A stretch of 64,000 nucleotides of DNA from Vibrio sp. (GTDB taxonomy: Bacteria; Pseudomonadota; Gammaproteobacteria; Enterobacterales; Vibrionaceae), in NCBI GenBank assembly GCA_028131545.1, contig JAOICL010000004.1, positions 1 through 64,000 on the forward strand, read 5' to 3'. The notes under the pieces were generated by a model, which searched no databases, was not told where the DNA came from, and was given only the letters and a program-made list of their open reading frames with translations. The position numbers and the translations under genes are program-made. Below are positions 28,015 through 38,392 of the stretch, piece by piece (the stretch's first letter is position 1; the number at the start of each line of letters is the position of its first letter).

Positions 28015-29808
28015 ATGAAGAACATTCGCAACTTTTCTATTATCGCCCATATCGACCACGGTAAGTCGACATTATCTGACCGCCTAATTCAATTTTGTGG
28101 TGGCCTTCAAGATCGTGAGATGGAGCAACAAGTTCTTGATTCAATGGATATTGAACGTGAACGTGGTATCACTATCAAAGCACAGAGTGTGACTCTGAAT
28201 TATAAAGCTAAAGATGGTGAAACATACCAACTTAACTTTATCGATACTCCTGGACATGTCGATTTTTCCTATGAGGTTTCTCGCTCTTTAGCGGCCTGTG
28301 AGGGCGCGTTATTGGTTGTTGATGCTGGTCAAGGCGTAGAAGCTCAAACCTTAGCAAACTGCTATACAGCAATTGAAATGGGACTCGAAGTGGTTCCTAT
28401 TTTAAATAAGATCGATTTACCAGCCGCAGATCCTGAACGTGTTGCAGAAGAAATTGAAGATATTATCGGTATTGATGCGATTGATGCGGTAAGAGCATCA
28501 GCAAAAACCGGTATTGGTATCGAAGATGTTTTAGAAGACATTGTCTCTAAGATCCCAGCACCAGAAGGTGAATTGAAGGTTGCCCCACAAGCCTTAATCA
28601 TTGACTCTTGGTTTGACAACTACTTAGGTGTTGTCTCCCTTGTTCGAATCAAAAATGGTTCATTGAAAAAAGGCGACAAGATTAAAGTCATGAGTACAGG
28701 TCAAGTGTGGGGTATTGATCGCATTGGTATCTTCACGCCAAAACAAGTAGATACAACCGAGCTTAATGCTGGTGAAGTAGGTTGGGTTGTTTGTGGTATT
28801 AAAGATATTTTAGGTGCGCCAGTTGGTGATACCTTAACGTTAGCGAAAAATGGCTCAGAAGAGGCTTTACCAGGTTTCAAAAAGGTAAAACCACAGGTTT
28901 ATGCTGGTTTATTCCCAGTTTCTTCTGATGACTATGAAGCATTTCGTGATGCGCTAGGTAAGTTGAGTTTGAATGATGCTTCTCTTTTCTATGAGCCAGA
29001 GAATTCAGCGGCACTTGGCTTTGGTTTCCGTTGTGGTTTCCTTGGCATGCTGCATATGGAAATTATTCAAGAGCGTTTAGAGCGTGAATACGATTTAGAT
29101 CTTATTACAACGGCACCAACTGTAGTCTATGAAGTCGAGAAAACTGACGGTTCGACATTGTATGTTGATAGCCCGGCAAAACTACCTGCAGTTAATGATA
29201 TTGAAGAAGTTCGAGAGCCGATTGCTCGTTGTAATATTCTCGTGCCAGCGGATTACCTAGGTAATGTCATTACCTTGTGTGTCGAAAAACGAGGTGTACA
29301 AGTCGATATGGTTTATCATGGCAATCAAATTGCTCTGACTTATGATATACCGATGGCAGAAGTGGTTCTTGATTTCTTCGATCGATTAAAATCGACATCG
29401 AGAGGCTATGCATCACTTGATTACAACTTTCAACGTTTTGAATTATCGAGTATGGTTCGTGTTGATGTTATGCTTAATGGTGACCGTGTCGATGCTCTCG
29501 CAATGATTACGCATAAAGATCAATCGCAAACACGTGGTCGTCAATTAGTCGAAAAAATGAAGGAATTCATTCCTCGTCAGATGTTTGATGTTGCAATTCA
29601 AGCTGCGATTGGTAATCACATTATTGCTCGCTCAACAGTAAAGCAATTACGTAAAAACGTTATTGCGAAATGTTATGGCGGTGATGTGAGCCGTAAGAAA
29701 AAACTACTGAAGAAACAAAAAGAAGGTAAGAAACGCATGAAGCAAATTGGTAATGTTGAGTTACCACAAGAAGCTTTCCTTGCTATTCTTCATGTAGGTA
29801 AAGACTAA
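28015..29808 (+). CDS. lepA: Elongation factor 4 (LepA)
   Basis: A 597-aa translational GTPase, against 599 aa in E. coli, implicated in back-translocation and 30S biogenesis. G1 is [14 protein letters not shown] (near 11-24), G3 DTPGHVDF and G4 NKIDLP. The C-terminus is the LepA-specific domain ending with a lysine-rich tail. It heads the lepA-lepB-rnc-era group. Confidence 0.98.
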   Translation: MKNIRNFSIIAHIDHGKSTLSDRLIQFCGGLQDREMEQQVLDSMDIERERGITIKAQSVTLNYKAKDGETYQLNFIDTPGHVDFSYEVSRSLAACEGALLVVDAGQGVEAQTLANCYTAIEMGLEVVPILNKIDLPAADPERVAEEIEDIIGIDAIDAVRASAKTGIGIEDVLEDIVSKIPAPEGELKVAPQALIIDSWFDNYLGVVSLVRIKNGSLKKGDKIKVMSTGQVWGIDRIGIFTPKQVDTTELNAGEVGWVVCGIKDILGAPVGDTLTLAKNGSEEALPGFKKVKPQVYAGLFPVSSDDYEAFRDALGKLSLNDASLFYEPENSAALGFGFRCGFLGMLHMEIIQERLEREYDLDLITTAPTVVYEVEKTDGSTLYVDSPAKLPAVNDIEEVREPIARCNILVPADYLGNVITLCVEKRGVQVDMVYHGNQIALTYDIPMAEVVLDFFDRLKSTSRGYASLDYNFQRFELSSMVRVDVMLNGDRVDALAMITHKDQSQTRGRQLVEKMKEFIPRQMFDVAIQAAIGNHIIARSTVKQLRKNVIAKCYGGDVSRKKKLLKKQKEGKKRMKQIGNVELPQEAFLAILHVGKD

Positions 29809-29813
29809 GGATG

Positions 29814-29842
29814 AAGAATTAGTAAGAGAATTACTAGTTCTT
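29814..29842 (+). repeat. Hairpin I between lepA and lepB
   Basis: A 12-bp stem AAGAATTAGTAA/TTACTAGTTCTT (29814-29825, 29831-29842; one T-G pair) with a GAGAA loop, just after the lepA stop. No T-run of note follows. It may be a processing or stability element. Confidence 0.6.
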
Positions 29843-29855
29843 TGAAAATGAAGAT

Positions 29856-29888
29856 GAAAGTGAAAGAGTCTAAGGTTCTTTCACTTTC
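29856..29888 (+). repeat. Hairpin II between lepA and lepB
   Basis: A perfect 12-bp stem GAAAGTGAAAGA/TCTTTCACTTTC (29856-29867, 29877-29888) with a 9-nt loop, followed by GTATTTTT. It lies about 24 nt before lepB and could act as an internal attenuator or an RNase III site. Confidence 0.65.
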
Positions 29889-29911
29889 GTATTTTTACGA
29901 TAAGGATAATC

Positions 29912-30814
29912 ATGGCTAATACATTCTCCCTGATCCTAGTACTAGTGACATTATTTACGGGTGTTGTATGGGTTTTAGAGAAGAAGGTTTTTTCTAAGAA
30001 ACGAGCTGAAAAATTAGCAGAAGTAGAAGATAAAACTGAAGTTCTTGATAATAAAACGAAGAATACCATCTTGCAGCAACCATGGTGGATTGAAAACTGT
30101 GTTTCAATTTTCCCTGTTATCGGTGCTGTTTTGGTATTACGTTCTTTTTTATATGAACCTTTTCAAATCCCATCGGGTTCAATGATGCCAACATTACTTG
30201 TTGGCGATTTTATTTTGGTTGAGAAATACGCTTATGGTGTTAAAGATCCAGTCTGGCGTACTCAGCTAATTGAAGTTGGAGAACCAGAGCGTGGTGATTC
30301 AATCGTCTTTAAATATCCACCTCAACCTAATATTGATTACATTAAACGTGTGATTGGCGTTCCTGGTGATACGATACGTTATAATATTGATAAGCAGTTA
30401 TGTATCATTCCTAAAGGAAAACAGACTGAAAAGTGTAAAGAAATTGATTTAAATAACGTACAAGAGAGTGAGTTTATACAAGATGGTATCCCATTAATTC
30501 AAATGACAGAAACATTTGAAGGTGAGAGCCATGATGTATTAATTAACCCGCTTCGTCGTGATCGAATTTCAGCTTATCAGCCTCGTCCTAATGTTAACGA
30601 ATGGGTCGTACCACAGGGACAATACTTCGTCATGGGAGACAATAGAGACAATAGTGCCGATAGTCGTTATTGGGGCTTTGTTCCTAAAGAAAATTTGGTT
30701 GGTAAAGCTGTGGCTATTTGGATTAGTTTTGAGTTTGAAAGGGATTCCACCAGTATTTTACCATCATGGATACCAACGGGTGTAAGGTTTGAACGAATAG
30801 GATCCTTCCACTAA
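29912..30814 (+). CDS. lepB: Signal peptidase I
   Basis: A 300-aa inner-membrane protease that removes signal peptides. The first membrane segment is near 3-22, the second near 66-80. The catalytic serine is S90 (PSGSMMPT) and the general base K145 (DYIKRVIGVPGD), numbered as in E. coli. The C-terminal box MGDNRDNSADSRYWG is present. AAGGAT precedes the ATG. Confidence 0.97.
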   Translation: MANTFSLILVLVTLFTGVVWVLEKKVFSKKRAEKLAEVEDKTEVLDNKTKNTILQQPWWIENCVSIFPVIGAVLVLRSFLYEPFQIPSGSMMPTLLVGDFILVEKYAYGVKDPVWRTQLIEVGEPERGDSIVFKYPPQPNIDYIKRVIGVPGDTIRYNIDKQLCIIPKGKQTEKCKEIDLNNVQESEFIQDGIPLIQMTETFEGESHDVLINPLRRDRISAYQPRPNVNEWVVPQGQYFVMGDNRDNSADSRYWGFVPKENLVGKAVAIWISFEFERDSTSILPSWIPTGVRFERIGSFH

Positions 30815-30824
30815 ACATATTCAC

Positions 30825-30849
30825 ATAATGGGGCATTGAGCCCCATTAT
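30825..30849 (+). promoter_or_regulatory. Hairpin in the leader of rnc, possible RNase III site
   Basis: A 10-bp perfect stem ATAATGGGGC/GCCCCATTAT (30825-30834, 30840-30849) with an ATTGA loop lies 19 nt before the rnc ATG. E. coli rnc is autoregulated by RNase III cutting a leader stem; a similar role here is inferred. It has no T-run, so termination is unlikely. Confidence 0.45.
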
Positions 30850-30868
30850 TGTAGCGAAATGAGAGAGT

Positions 30869-31543
30869 ATGAACCCTCCAATCCAACAACTAGAAAAAAA
30901 AATTGGCTATAGCTTTATTGATATAGGCCATCTTGAACTTGCACTGACTCATCGCAGTGCGGATAGCAAGCATAATGAACGTCTTGAATTTTTGGGCGAT
31001 TCAATTTTAAGTTTTGTCGTTGCCGATGAATTATATCACCGCTTTCCAAAAGTGAATGAAGGTGATATGAGCCGAATGAGGGCGACCTTAGTCCGAGAAA
31101 AAACACTCGCTGAATTAGGCCGAGAGTTTGAACTAGGAGAACACTTAAAATTAGGTCCAGGAGAGATGAAGAGTGGTGGTCATCGTAGGGAGTCTATTCT
31201 TGCCGATGCTATTGAAGCTATTATAGGTGCTATTTACCTAGATGGTGGAACGGATTCGATTCGAAAAATGATACTGGCTTGGTATCAAACTCGTCTCGAT
31301 GCGATTCAGCCAGGAGTGTCTCAAAAAGATCCTAAAACGCGTTTACAAGAATTTCTACAAGGTAGAAGAAAACCATTACCAGAATATATTGTAATTAACA
31401 TTAAAGGTGAAGCTCATAATCAAGAGTTCACCGTTACATGTCAAGTAGCGGGCATTGGAAAGCCAGTTATAGGAAAGGGCACTAGCCGCCGCAAGGCAGA
31501 ACAAGCGGCAGCCGAAATGGCATTAGAGCTATTAAGCCAATAG
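30869..31543 (+). CDS. rnc: Ribonuclease III
   Basis: A 224-aa double-strand RNA endonuclease for rRNA processing and mRNA control. The catalytic signature [10 protein letters not shown] is at 36-45, with a second acidic patch in [16 protein letters not shown]. The C-terminal double-strand RNA-binding domain (about 153-222) ends [13 protein letters not shown]. It precedes era by 10 nt. Confidence 0.97.
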   Translation: MNPPIQQLEKKIGYSFIDIGHLELALTHRSADSKHNERLEFLGDSILSFVVADELYHRFPKVNEGDMSRMRATLVREKTLAELGREFELGEHLKLGPGEMKSGGHRRESILADAIEAIIGAIYLDGGTDSIRKMILAWYQTRLDAIQPGVSQKDPKTRLQEFLQGRRKPLPEYIVINIKGEAHNQEFTVTCQVAGIGKPVIGKGTSRRKAEQAAAEMALELLSQ

Positions 31544-31553
31544 GGTATATACC

Positions 31554-32528
31554 ATGTCTGATAATGAATTTAATATAGATGAGTTCTTCTCATCTAAGCC
31601 AGAAAAAGTGAATGCTCCTGAAGAACAGCATTGTGGGTTTATTGCTATTGTAGGAAGACCTAATGTTGGTAAATCGACGCTATTAAACAAAGTACTAGGG
31701 CAAAAGATATCGATCACCTCACGTAAACCACAAACCACACGCCATCGCATTATGGGGGTTGATACTCAAGGTGATTACCAAGCTATTTATGTTGATACTC
31801 CTGGGCTACATATTGAAGAAAAGCGTGCCATCAACCGCTTAATGAATCGTGCAGCAAATTCATCATTAAGTGATGTTAATCTTGTTTTATTTTTAGTCGA
31901 TGGAACACAATGGACTGATGATGATGAAATGGTATTAACGAAGTTGCATAAATCTAACTTTCCGGTTGTTCTATGTGTGAATAAAGTGGATAACGTGAAA
32001 GATCGTAATGATGTCATGTTACATATGATGGAGCTGTCTAAAAGGATGAACTTTGTGGATGTTGTTCCTATTTCTGCAAAGCATGGAAAGAACATCGAAG
32101 TTATTCAAAAGCATGTACGAGAGCATTTACCTAAAGCAGTTCATCATTTCCCTGAAGAATACGTAACCGATCGTTCTCAGCGCTTTATGGCATCTGAGAT
32201 TGTGCGTGAAAAGCTCATGCGCTTTACTGGGGAAGAGTTACCTTATTCTGTTACCGTTGAAGTGGAGCGTTTTGACTATAACCCTGAAACAGATGGTTTC
32301 CATATTAATGCATTGATCCTAGTTGAACGCCTTGGTCAGAAAAAAATGGTGATCGGTAAAGGTGGAGAAAAGATCAAAACGATTGGACGAGAAGCGCGTC
32401 TCGATATGGAAGAGTTGTTTGACCGAAAAGTCTTTTTAGAAACGTGGGTTAAAGTCAAATCAGGTTGGGCTGATGATGAACGAGCATTACGTTCATTAGG
32501 CTATATTGATGATATAGAAAACAAATAA
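31554..32528 (+). CDS. era: GTPase Era
   Basis: A 324-aa GTPase needed for 16S rRNA maturation and 30S assembly. GRPNVGKST is at 34-42, DTPGLH is G3, NKVDN is G4, and a C-terminal KH domain has [14 protein letters not shown]. The N-terminus is about 20 residues longer than in E. coli and acidic ([10 protein letters not shown]). In most relatives recO follows directly; here an opposite-strand hydrolase gene intervenes. Confidence 0.97.
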   Translation: MSDNEFNIDEFFSSKPEKVNAPEEQHCGFIAIVGRPNVGKSTLLNKVLGQKISITSRKPQTTRHRIMGVDTQGDYQAIYVDTPGLHIEEKRAINRLMNRAANSSLSDVNLVLFLVDGTQWTDDDEMVLTKLHKSNFPVVLCVNKVDNVKDRNDVMLHMMELSKRMNFVDVVPISAKHGKNIEVIQKHVREHLPKAVHHFPEEYVTDRSQRFMASEIVREKLMRFTGEELPYSVTVEVERFDYNPETDGFHINALILVERLGQKKMVIGKGGEKIKTIGREARLDMEELFDRKVFLETWVKVKSGWADDERALRSLGYIDDIENK

Positions 32529-32538
32529 GTTCCTTATG

Positions 32539-32570
32539 TAATAAAACTCGCTATTTAGCGAGTTTTATTA
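32539..32570. terminator. Terminator shared by era and the hydrolase gene
   Basis: A 14-bp stem (32539-32552 with 32557-32570; core ACTCGCT/AGCGAGT) with a 4-nt loop, T-rich after the 3' arm on both strands. It includes the last codons and stop of the hydrolase on the minus strand, so it must have arisen or been recruited within that gene's end. Confidence 0.75.
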
Positions 32571-33357
32571 TTTGGTCAATAATGATGTTGGGGTTATCCC
32601 ACAGTATAAAATGCTCTTCATCTGGGTACATAGCACGATAGTTCTTTTGGTTTGGGAGGTCAGTTTTTAGCTTTTGGATAACAAAATGAGTGTTTCTGGG
32701 ATCGGCAATACTGTCTTTTTCACCATGAATAAATACAATCTCCATTATATCTAAAGCACCCCAGCTACCGCTTACGAGTAAATTCAATTCCTTTTCTAAT
32801 ACCATCATCTCTTGATTGGATGTTGACCACTTTTCAGTGAGAGCCCAATTGATGAATGATACATCCGCTATTTGATTATACCATTTTGGTTTTTCTAACT
32901 CTGGATTCATTGCAGGGGCAATAATCACAAGACCATCTACTTTATTAGGAAAGAGTAATCCTAAATATAATGCGATGGGGCCTCCCAATGAGTGTCCAAC
33001 AATAATGTTTTTCTTATTAGAATGAAGTAAAGGAGCAATGGCCAATGCTTGCTTTTTTAGTGAAAGTTCAACTGGACGTAATGATTCGCCATACCCTATA
33101 CGGTCCACAGAAATTCGATTAGAAAATTCGAGCTTAGAGGAATTCAAATATTGTGAGTACCCTTCTTTACTACCCGGAGAACCATGAATAAAAATAATCT
33201 GCGTATCCGCATTTTCCTGTGTTATCTCGGTATAAGCCAAACCATTATCTAGAATCGCAGTAGGTAATGATATATCGGTGGAGCTCAATGCTTGGCCTTG
33301 TATAAATAGGCTACTGATAAAACTAATTAAAGTGGAAATGGCGGGTGACTTTTTCAT
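32551..33357 (-). CDS. Exported alpha/beta-hydrolase
   Basis: A 268-aa protein with a signal-like N-terminus (MKKSPAISTLISFISSLFIQGQA). The oxyanion segment IFIHGSPGS is near 55-63, the nucleophile elbow VGHSLGG near 119-125, and a late Asp (GEKDSIADP) and His (DEEHFILW) complete a plausible Ser-Asp-His triad. The substrate is unknown. It lies alone, in reverse, between era and recO, which are neighbours in E. coli, so it is probably a later insertion in this lineage. Base composition looks like its surroundings. Confidence 0.85.
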   Translation of the reverse strand: MKKSPAISTLISFISSLFIQGQALSSTDISLPTAILDNGLAYTEITQENADTQIIFIHGSPGSKEGYSQYLNSSKLEFSNRISVDRIGYGESLRPVELSLKKQALAIAPLLHSNKKNIIVGHSLGGPIALYLGLLFPNKVDGLVIIAPAMNPELEKPKWYNQIADVSFINWALTEKWSTSNQEMMVLEKELNLLVSGSWGALDIMEIVFIHGEKDSIADPRNTHFVIQKLKTDLPNQKNYRAMYPDEEHFILWDNPNIIIDQIIKLAK

Positions 33358-33544
33358 GATATGAGTGGCTCCTATCTATTGAATAGAGGGTATATTTATA
33401 TGGTTTTCTTTAAGATAAAGACCTATAGTCTGGCGTGTTTTATTCAACGATAAATAAATAGTGCCGTTGTTATTCATAGGTGTGACATGAACCTACATAA
33501 ATTCAGTATAAGTAAGAGTCTCCATTATTAATAGAAGATACGAT

Positions 33545-34255
33545 ATGACCGAAGGCCTACAGCGATGTTTCATCTTACATCGACGACCATACAGTGAAAG
33601 CAGTTTATTACTTGATGTCTTCTCTGAAGAATATGGACGTCTATCTTTGCTCGCCAAAGGAGCGAGGCGTGCTCGTTCGACAAACAAAGCCGCTTTACAG
33701 CCTTTTACACCTCTTTTGCTCAAGTGGTCAGGCAAGGGCAGCTTAAAAACATTGCGTCAATGTGAAACGATCAGTCTTGCTTTGCCTTTTAGTGGTATTT
33801 TATTGTATTCCGCTATGTATCTGAATGAATTACTCGACAGGGTATTGGCTCCTGAAGTCGCGATACCCCATTTATTCCATGATTATTTACATGCCTTGAG
33901 TGAGTTAGCTCAGGCCAGCAACCCAGAGCCCACTTTAAGGCGTTTTGAGTTGTCTTTGCTATCTGCTTTGGGGTATGGTGTAGATTTCCTGCATTGCTCT
34001 GGCACCGGAGAGTTAATCGACCCAAAGATGACATATCGTTATCGTGATCAAAAGGGCTTTATTGCTTCTGTTCGTCACGACGGCTTATTAACCTTTAGGG
34101 GAGATGAGCTTATTGCCATCAGTGAGCAACGCTTTCAAAGCGCAGAGCAATTACAAGCGGCTAAACGCTTTACTCGTATTGCTTTAAAGCCGTATATTGG
34201 AGAAAAGCCACTAAAAAGCAGAGAGTTATTTCGTCCGGCATCTCAATACCGCTAA
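33545..34255 (+). CDS. recO: DNA repair protein RecO
   Basis: A 236-aa recombination mediator that loads RecA on gaps with RecF and RecR. The N-terminal OB fold includes [34 protein letters not shown], here cited as residues 9-42. The central helical part has [15 protein letters not shown]. It precedes pdxJ by 40 nt. Confidence 0.95.
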   Translation: MTEGLQRCFILHRRPYSESSLLLDVFSEEYGRLSLLAKGARRARSTNKAALQPFTPLLLKWSGKGSLKTLRQCETISLALPFSGILLYSAMYLNELLDRVLAPEVAIPHLFHDYLHALSELAQASNPEPTLRRFELSLLSALGYGVDFLHCSGTGELIDPKMTYRYRDQKGFIASVRHDGLLTFRGDELIAISEQRFQSAEQLQAAKRFTRIALKPYIGEKPLKSRELFRPASQYR

Positions 34256-34295
34256 CTCAGTTTATTGACAACACAACACTTAAGGATAGCCCCCT

Positions 34296-35030
34296 ATGGA
34301 AATGATTTACCTAGGCGTCAATATTGATCATATCGCTACACTTCGTAATGCTCGAGGTACATCCTACCCTGACCCAGTTCATGCCGCTGAAATTGCAGAA
34401 AGAGCCGGCGCTGATGGGATCACTATTCACTTGCGTGAAGATCGTCGCCATATTTTAGATCGTGATGTACGAATTCTTAGGGAAACAATTCAAACACGCA
34501 TGAACTTGGAAATGGCGGTTACAGATGAAATGGTTGAGATAGCGTTAGTTACCCAGCCAGAATATGTATGTTTAGTTCCTGAGAAGCGAGAGGAATTAAC
34601 CACTGAAGGTGGTTTAGACGTTGTATCTCAATTGGATAAAATAAAAGCGGCGACAGAAAAATTGAGTGCTGCAGGTATATTAGTTTCTTTGTTTATTGAT
34701 GCTGATCCTCGTCAAATCGAAGCAGCACAAGCATGTGGAGCTCCCTTTATTGAGCTTCATACTGGGCATTATGCAGAAGCAAAAACAGATAAAGAAAAAC
34801 AAGATGAATTAAAGAGAATTTCAAGTGGGGCAAGCTATGCCACAGAACTTGGGATTAAAGTGAACGCTGGGCATGGTTTGACTTATCACAATGTAGGTCC
34901 AATCGCAGCGATCCCAGAAATTTATGAGCTCAATATTGGTCATTCTATTATGGGACGAGCGGTCTTTGATGGTTTAGATAAGGCGGTAGCTGATATGAAA
35001 TTAGCGATGCTACAAGCGAGAAAAGTATAG
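34296..35030 (+). CDS. pdxJ: Pyridoxine 5'-phosphate synthase
   Basis: A 244-aa TIM-barrel enzyme joining 1-deoxyxylulose-5-phosphate and aminoacetone phosphate to make PNP in vitamin B6 synthesis. [15 protein letters not shown] is at the start, and [19 protein letters not shown] and [12 protein letters not shown] carry conserved active-site residues. acpS follows by 9 nt. Confidence 0.98.
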   Translation: MEMIYLGVNIDHIATLRNARGTSYPDPVHAAEIAERAGADGITIHLREDRRHILDRDVRILRETIQTRMNLEMAVTDEMVEIALVTQPEYVCLVPEKREELTTEGGLDVVSQLDKIKAATEKLSAAGILVSLFIDADPRQIEAAQACGAPFIELHTGHYAEAKTDKEKQDELKRISSGASYATELGIKVNAGHGLTYHNVGPIAAIPEIYELNIGHSIMGRAVFDGLDKAVADMKLAMLQARKV

Positions 35031-35039
35031 AGGTAATGC

Positions 35040-35420
35040 ATGTCTATTCTTGGCTTGGGGACCGATATTTCAGAAATAGCTCGTGTAGATGCGGTATTAA
35101 AGCGGCTCGGTGATGCCTTTGCACATCGGATTTTAGTGGCGAACGAAATGGAGCGATTTCATGCGACTAAACAGCCGGAAAGGTATTTAGCAAAACGTTT
35201 TGCAGCAAAAGAAGCCGCTTCCAAAGCATTAGGTACAGGTATTGCTAAGGGAGTAAGCTTTCATGATTTTGAAATATCGAATGACTCAAATGGGAAGCCG
35301 TTATTGCATTTATCTGGAGAAGCTAAAAAGCGAGCTCAAGATCTAGGTGTAATGCAGTATCATCTATCTATCAGCGATGAAACACATTACGCTGTTGCCA
35401 CGGTTATTTTAGAAAGCTAA
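35040..35420 (+). CDS. acpS: Holo-[acyl-carrier-protein] synthase
   Basis: A 126-aa phosphopantetheinyl transferase that activates ACP. The metal-binding signatures [12 protein letters not shown] near 5-16 and [16 protein letters not shown] near 53-68 are intact. It is the last gene of the recO-pdxJ-acpS set, with a long inverted repeat after it. Confidence 0.97.
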   Translation: MSILGLGTDISEIARVDAVLKRLGDAFAHRILVANEMERFHATKQPERYLAKRFAAKEAASKALGTGIAKGVSFHDFEISNDSNGKPLLHLSGEAKKRAQDLGVMQYHLSISDETHYAVATVILES

Positions 35421-35439
35421 TGATGCTCTTATAAAAAAG

Positions 35440-35496
35440 AATGCTCCTTCGATTCATTATTATTTGGAACTAGTAATAATGAATCGAAGGAGCATT
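35440..35496. terminator. Perfect 23-bp inverted repeat between acpS and barA
   Basis: Arms 35440-35462 and 35474-35496 are exact reverse complements over 23 bp (core GCTCCTTCGATTCA), with an 11-nt loop. It lies between convergent genes. T-rich sequence follows on the plus strand and the minus strand also has Ts (AAAAAA at 35433-35438). A bidirectional terminator is the likeliest role, although the stem is unusually long. Confidence 0.75.
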
Positions 35497-35517
35497 ATAT
35501 TATTCTATTTTTAAGGT

Positions 35518-38313
35518 TTAACCCATATCTATATAGGCTTTTGCTGCCTCTTTTACCTTTTCAAGTTCTTCTTCTAATTCAAATAACTCAGGTTCAATAT
35601 CTTGAATTGACGCACCTCCTCTTAGGCCACCTTCGATGTCGCGACATAAAGATTTTAAGCGCGGAACACCACAATAGGCACTACTGCCATGTAAGCGGTG
35701 AATGGCATCAATAAACGTTTGCGTATCTTGTAAAGGCGCATCAAAAGTTTGCTGAAGCGCTTTTTCTACTTCATCAAATGAATCAATCAGCATTTGCAAC
35801 ATCTCTTGCGCAAGAGCAGGTTTATTTGCGGCTTGTTTTAAAGCCGCAGCCCAATCGAGAGTTTGGCTTCCTGAATAATTAACCACATTAATGACAGGGG
35901 CACTTTGTTGATTGTTTACTGTGGGCTCTTTCTCTTTAGATGGAGTATTCGTATTGCTTGGCAAGGGAGAATTTGTCCATTTATGGAGTAACTCTTTCAG
36001 CATTGCTTCATCGATAGGTTTGGTGAGGTAATCATCCATACCCGCTTGAAGTAGCCTTTCTCGCTCGCCTTCCATCGCATGAGCCGTGACAGCGATAATG
36101 GGTAAAGCTGGATACTTTTCTTTAATAATACGTGCTGCAGACACCCCATCCATCACAGGCATTTGAACATCCATAAAGATCAAATCAAATGCGTGTTTTT
36201 CGGTGATTTCCGTTGCTTCTAATCCATTTTTAGCGAGAGATGTCATCTCAACCATCTCTCCTAATAATGCGGAAATCAGTTTTAAGTTCGCTTGGTTGTC
36301 ATCAACTGCGAGAATGTGCAAAGGCAGCTTAATTTCTTGAACTTCTTCTATCTCTTCTTGAGGTTCTAATTGTTTTAATGGCGTTTGTAAACAATCAATA
36401 AGCCGATTAAATGCCAATGGTTTTAACAATGTTTTTAGGTTGTATGTTTGTTGTATTTCATCGGCTAATGCCATTGCGGTAGTAGGCAATGCAATCACGA
36501 TATTGGATGAACAGTGTTGTAAAGTGGGTATGACTTGGTGTAGATATTGTCCAACATCTTCAATGTGTAAATCTACATTAAAGATGATGTGTTGATAGCA
36601 ACATACTTCAGATTCATCAGGCATTTGATTTCTGACGACTAATTCAGCCTGTGTATGGTGTAGCGTTTTTTGTAAAGAGGCTGCTGAACGAGGATTTTGG
36701 TCGATTAATAAGACACTTTGTCCTTGTAGGTTTTCTATGTCCAATTGGTTATGGTAAGCATTCAAACTGATGTCAAGATCAATACTAAACCAGAATGTAG
36801 ATCCTTCATTGATTTGACTACGTAATTGGATTTTCCCACCCATTTGTGAAATAAGGCGCTGAGTAATTACTAACCCTAACCCTGTGCCGCCATAACGTCT
36901 CGAGATACTGGCATCCGCTTGACTAAATGCTTGAAATAAATCCGCTTGCTGAGATTTGGATATACCAATGCCAGTATCTTTAATCGTGAACTTCAATTGG
37001 ACCTTTTGTGTGCCAATCTGTTCAAGTTCAATGAAAATGTCTATGTTGCCTACTTCAGTAAACTTAATGGAGTTACCAACGAGGTTGGTGACTATTTGTT
37101 GAATTCGTAGGGAATCACCAATTAAATAGGGGGGGATATTAGGGTCAATATATAAGCTTAACTCTATTCTTTTTTCATGAGCACTCGGGGCTTGTAATAA
37201 CAAAACTTCCTCTAAGGTCTCGCTGAGATGGAAGTCTGCTGACTCTAATGCCATTTTATTGGCTTCTAATTTAGAAAAGTCGAGAATATCATTAATGATA
37301 GCGAGAAGTTTATGAGCTGATTTTTCTATAGTTCTAAGGTGATCTGCTTGGTTTGGCTTCAGTGGTGTTTTTAAGATCTGTCGGGTAAATCCAATCACGC
37401 CATTTAAAGGAGTTCGCAATTCATGTGACATGTTAGCTAAGAACTCTGATTTGATACGAGCGGCTTCTTGCGCTCTCTTTTTCGCAATATCTAACTCAAT
37501 ATTTTGAATTTCAAGCTGTTCTAAGGTTTCTCGTAGATCGGAAGTGGCTTGATCAATGTTATTTTGCATCTCTAAATGGTACTCAGACAAAGAGGCAGCC
37601 ATGGAGTTAATACCATTTTTTAATGAATCCAGTTCACCATACATTTCACCTTCAATTCGTACATCAAGATAACCTCTTCGAATACGATCAACGACACTTC
37701 TCATATGAGTGATCGGCAGGGTGATATCTCGCATTAATCGATAAGCAAAAAAGCTGGCGAGTAAAATCCCGACTAATAGAACAAAGAATGTAGAGATAAG
37801 CTCTTGATATTGTTTTAATCTCAAGCTAGATAAATCAAGTTCTAACGATAAGTATCCAACCGCTGATACCGCTTCACTCGTGGAATTATTCCAGGTATCT
37901 CTCAGAATGGGTAACTTAATCACTAACGTATTGTGATTAATTGTGCTCGTTGTTGCTTCTAGTGGAATCGGGTGATCTTTAGGGAAGGTTAAACGATCAA
38001 AATCAGGGTGGAAATTAGAGGTCACAAAAAGCTTATGATTACGATCAAAAATGGCAATACTACGTACCAATTCTGATTGACGACGATGTAATTGCACAAG
38101 ATATTCACGAGCGGATTCTCTATCTTGATTTTTTAATGCATGTTCAGCATTGATCGTCACTGATTCGAGAATATTACTTCCCGCTGAAAGCACTTGTTTT
38201 TCTAGTTGGTAATAGCGCATAGACGCAAAAAAAAGCGTTAGTAATAACCCTATCAGAATGGTTGGAGCGACAGAAACTATAATAACGCGTGTTCTAATAT
38301 CGTGTTTTATCAT
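35518..38313 (-). CDS. barA: Hybrid sensor histidine kinase BarA
   Basis: A 931-aa tripartite kinase: two membrane segments (about 9-30 and 171-192), a periplasmic sensor, and HAMP (about 193-245). The HisKA box FLANMSHELRTPLNGV has H297. HATPase motifs include NLVGNSIKFTEVG and GGTGLGLVIT. A receiver domain contains FMDVQMPVMDG, and a C-terminal Hpt domain contains HRLHGSSAYCG. BarA phosphorylates UvrY (VarA/GacA), controlling Csr small RNAs. It is divergent from rlmD, as in E. coli. Confidence 0.96.
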   Translation of the reverse strand: MIKHDIRTRVIIVSVAPTILIGLLLTLFFASMRYYQLEKQVLSAGSNILESVTINAEHALKNQDRESAREYLVQLHRRQSELVRSIAIFDRNHKLFVTSNFHPDFDRLTFPKDHPIPLEATTSTINHNTLVIKLPILRDTWNNSTSEAVSAVGYLSLELDLSSLRLKQYQELISTFFVLLVGILLASFFAYRLMRDITLPITHMRSVVDRIRRGYLDVRIEGEMYGELDSLKNGINSMAASLSEYHLEMQNNIDQATSDLRETLEQLEIQNIELDIAKKRAQEAARIKSEFLANMSHELRTPLNGVIGFTRQILKTPLKPNQADHLRTIEKSAHKLLAIINDILDFSKLEANKMALESADFHLSETLEEVLLLQAPSAHEKRIELSLYIDPNIPPYLIGDSLRIQQIVTNLVGNSIKFTEVGNIDIFIELEQIGTQKVQLKFTIKDTGIGISKSQQADLFQAFSQADASISRRYGGTGLGLVITQRLISQMGGKIQLRSQINEGSTFWFSIDLDISLNAYHNQLDIENLQGQSVLLIDQNPRSAASLQKTLHHTQAELVVRNQMPDESEVCCYQHIIFNVDLHIEDVGQYLHQVIPTLQHCSSNIVIALPTTAMALADEIQQTYNLKTLLKPLAFNRLIDCLQTPLKQLEPQEEIEEVQEIKLPLHILAVDDNQANLKLISALLGEMVEMTSLAKNGLEATEITEKHAFDLIFMDVQMPVMDGVSAARIIKEKYPALPIIAVTAHAMEGERERLLQAGMDDYLTKPIDEAMLKELLHKWTNSPLPSNTNTPSKEKEPTVNNQQSAPVINVVNYSGSQTLDWAAALKQAANKPALAQEMLQMLIDSFDEVEKALQQTFDAPLQDTQTFIDAIHRLHGSSAYCGVPRLKSLCRDIEGGLRGGASIQDIEPELFELEEELEKVKEAAKAYIDMG

Positions 38314-38392
38314 GGTATAAATCTAAATGGGGTCTGAATTAATAAGAAAAGTACGCTAAAATCAGAAAAAATAATCTTGTATAGATAACATT

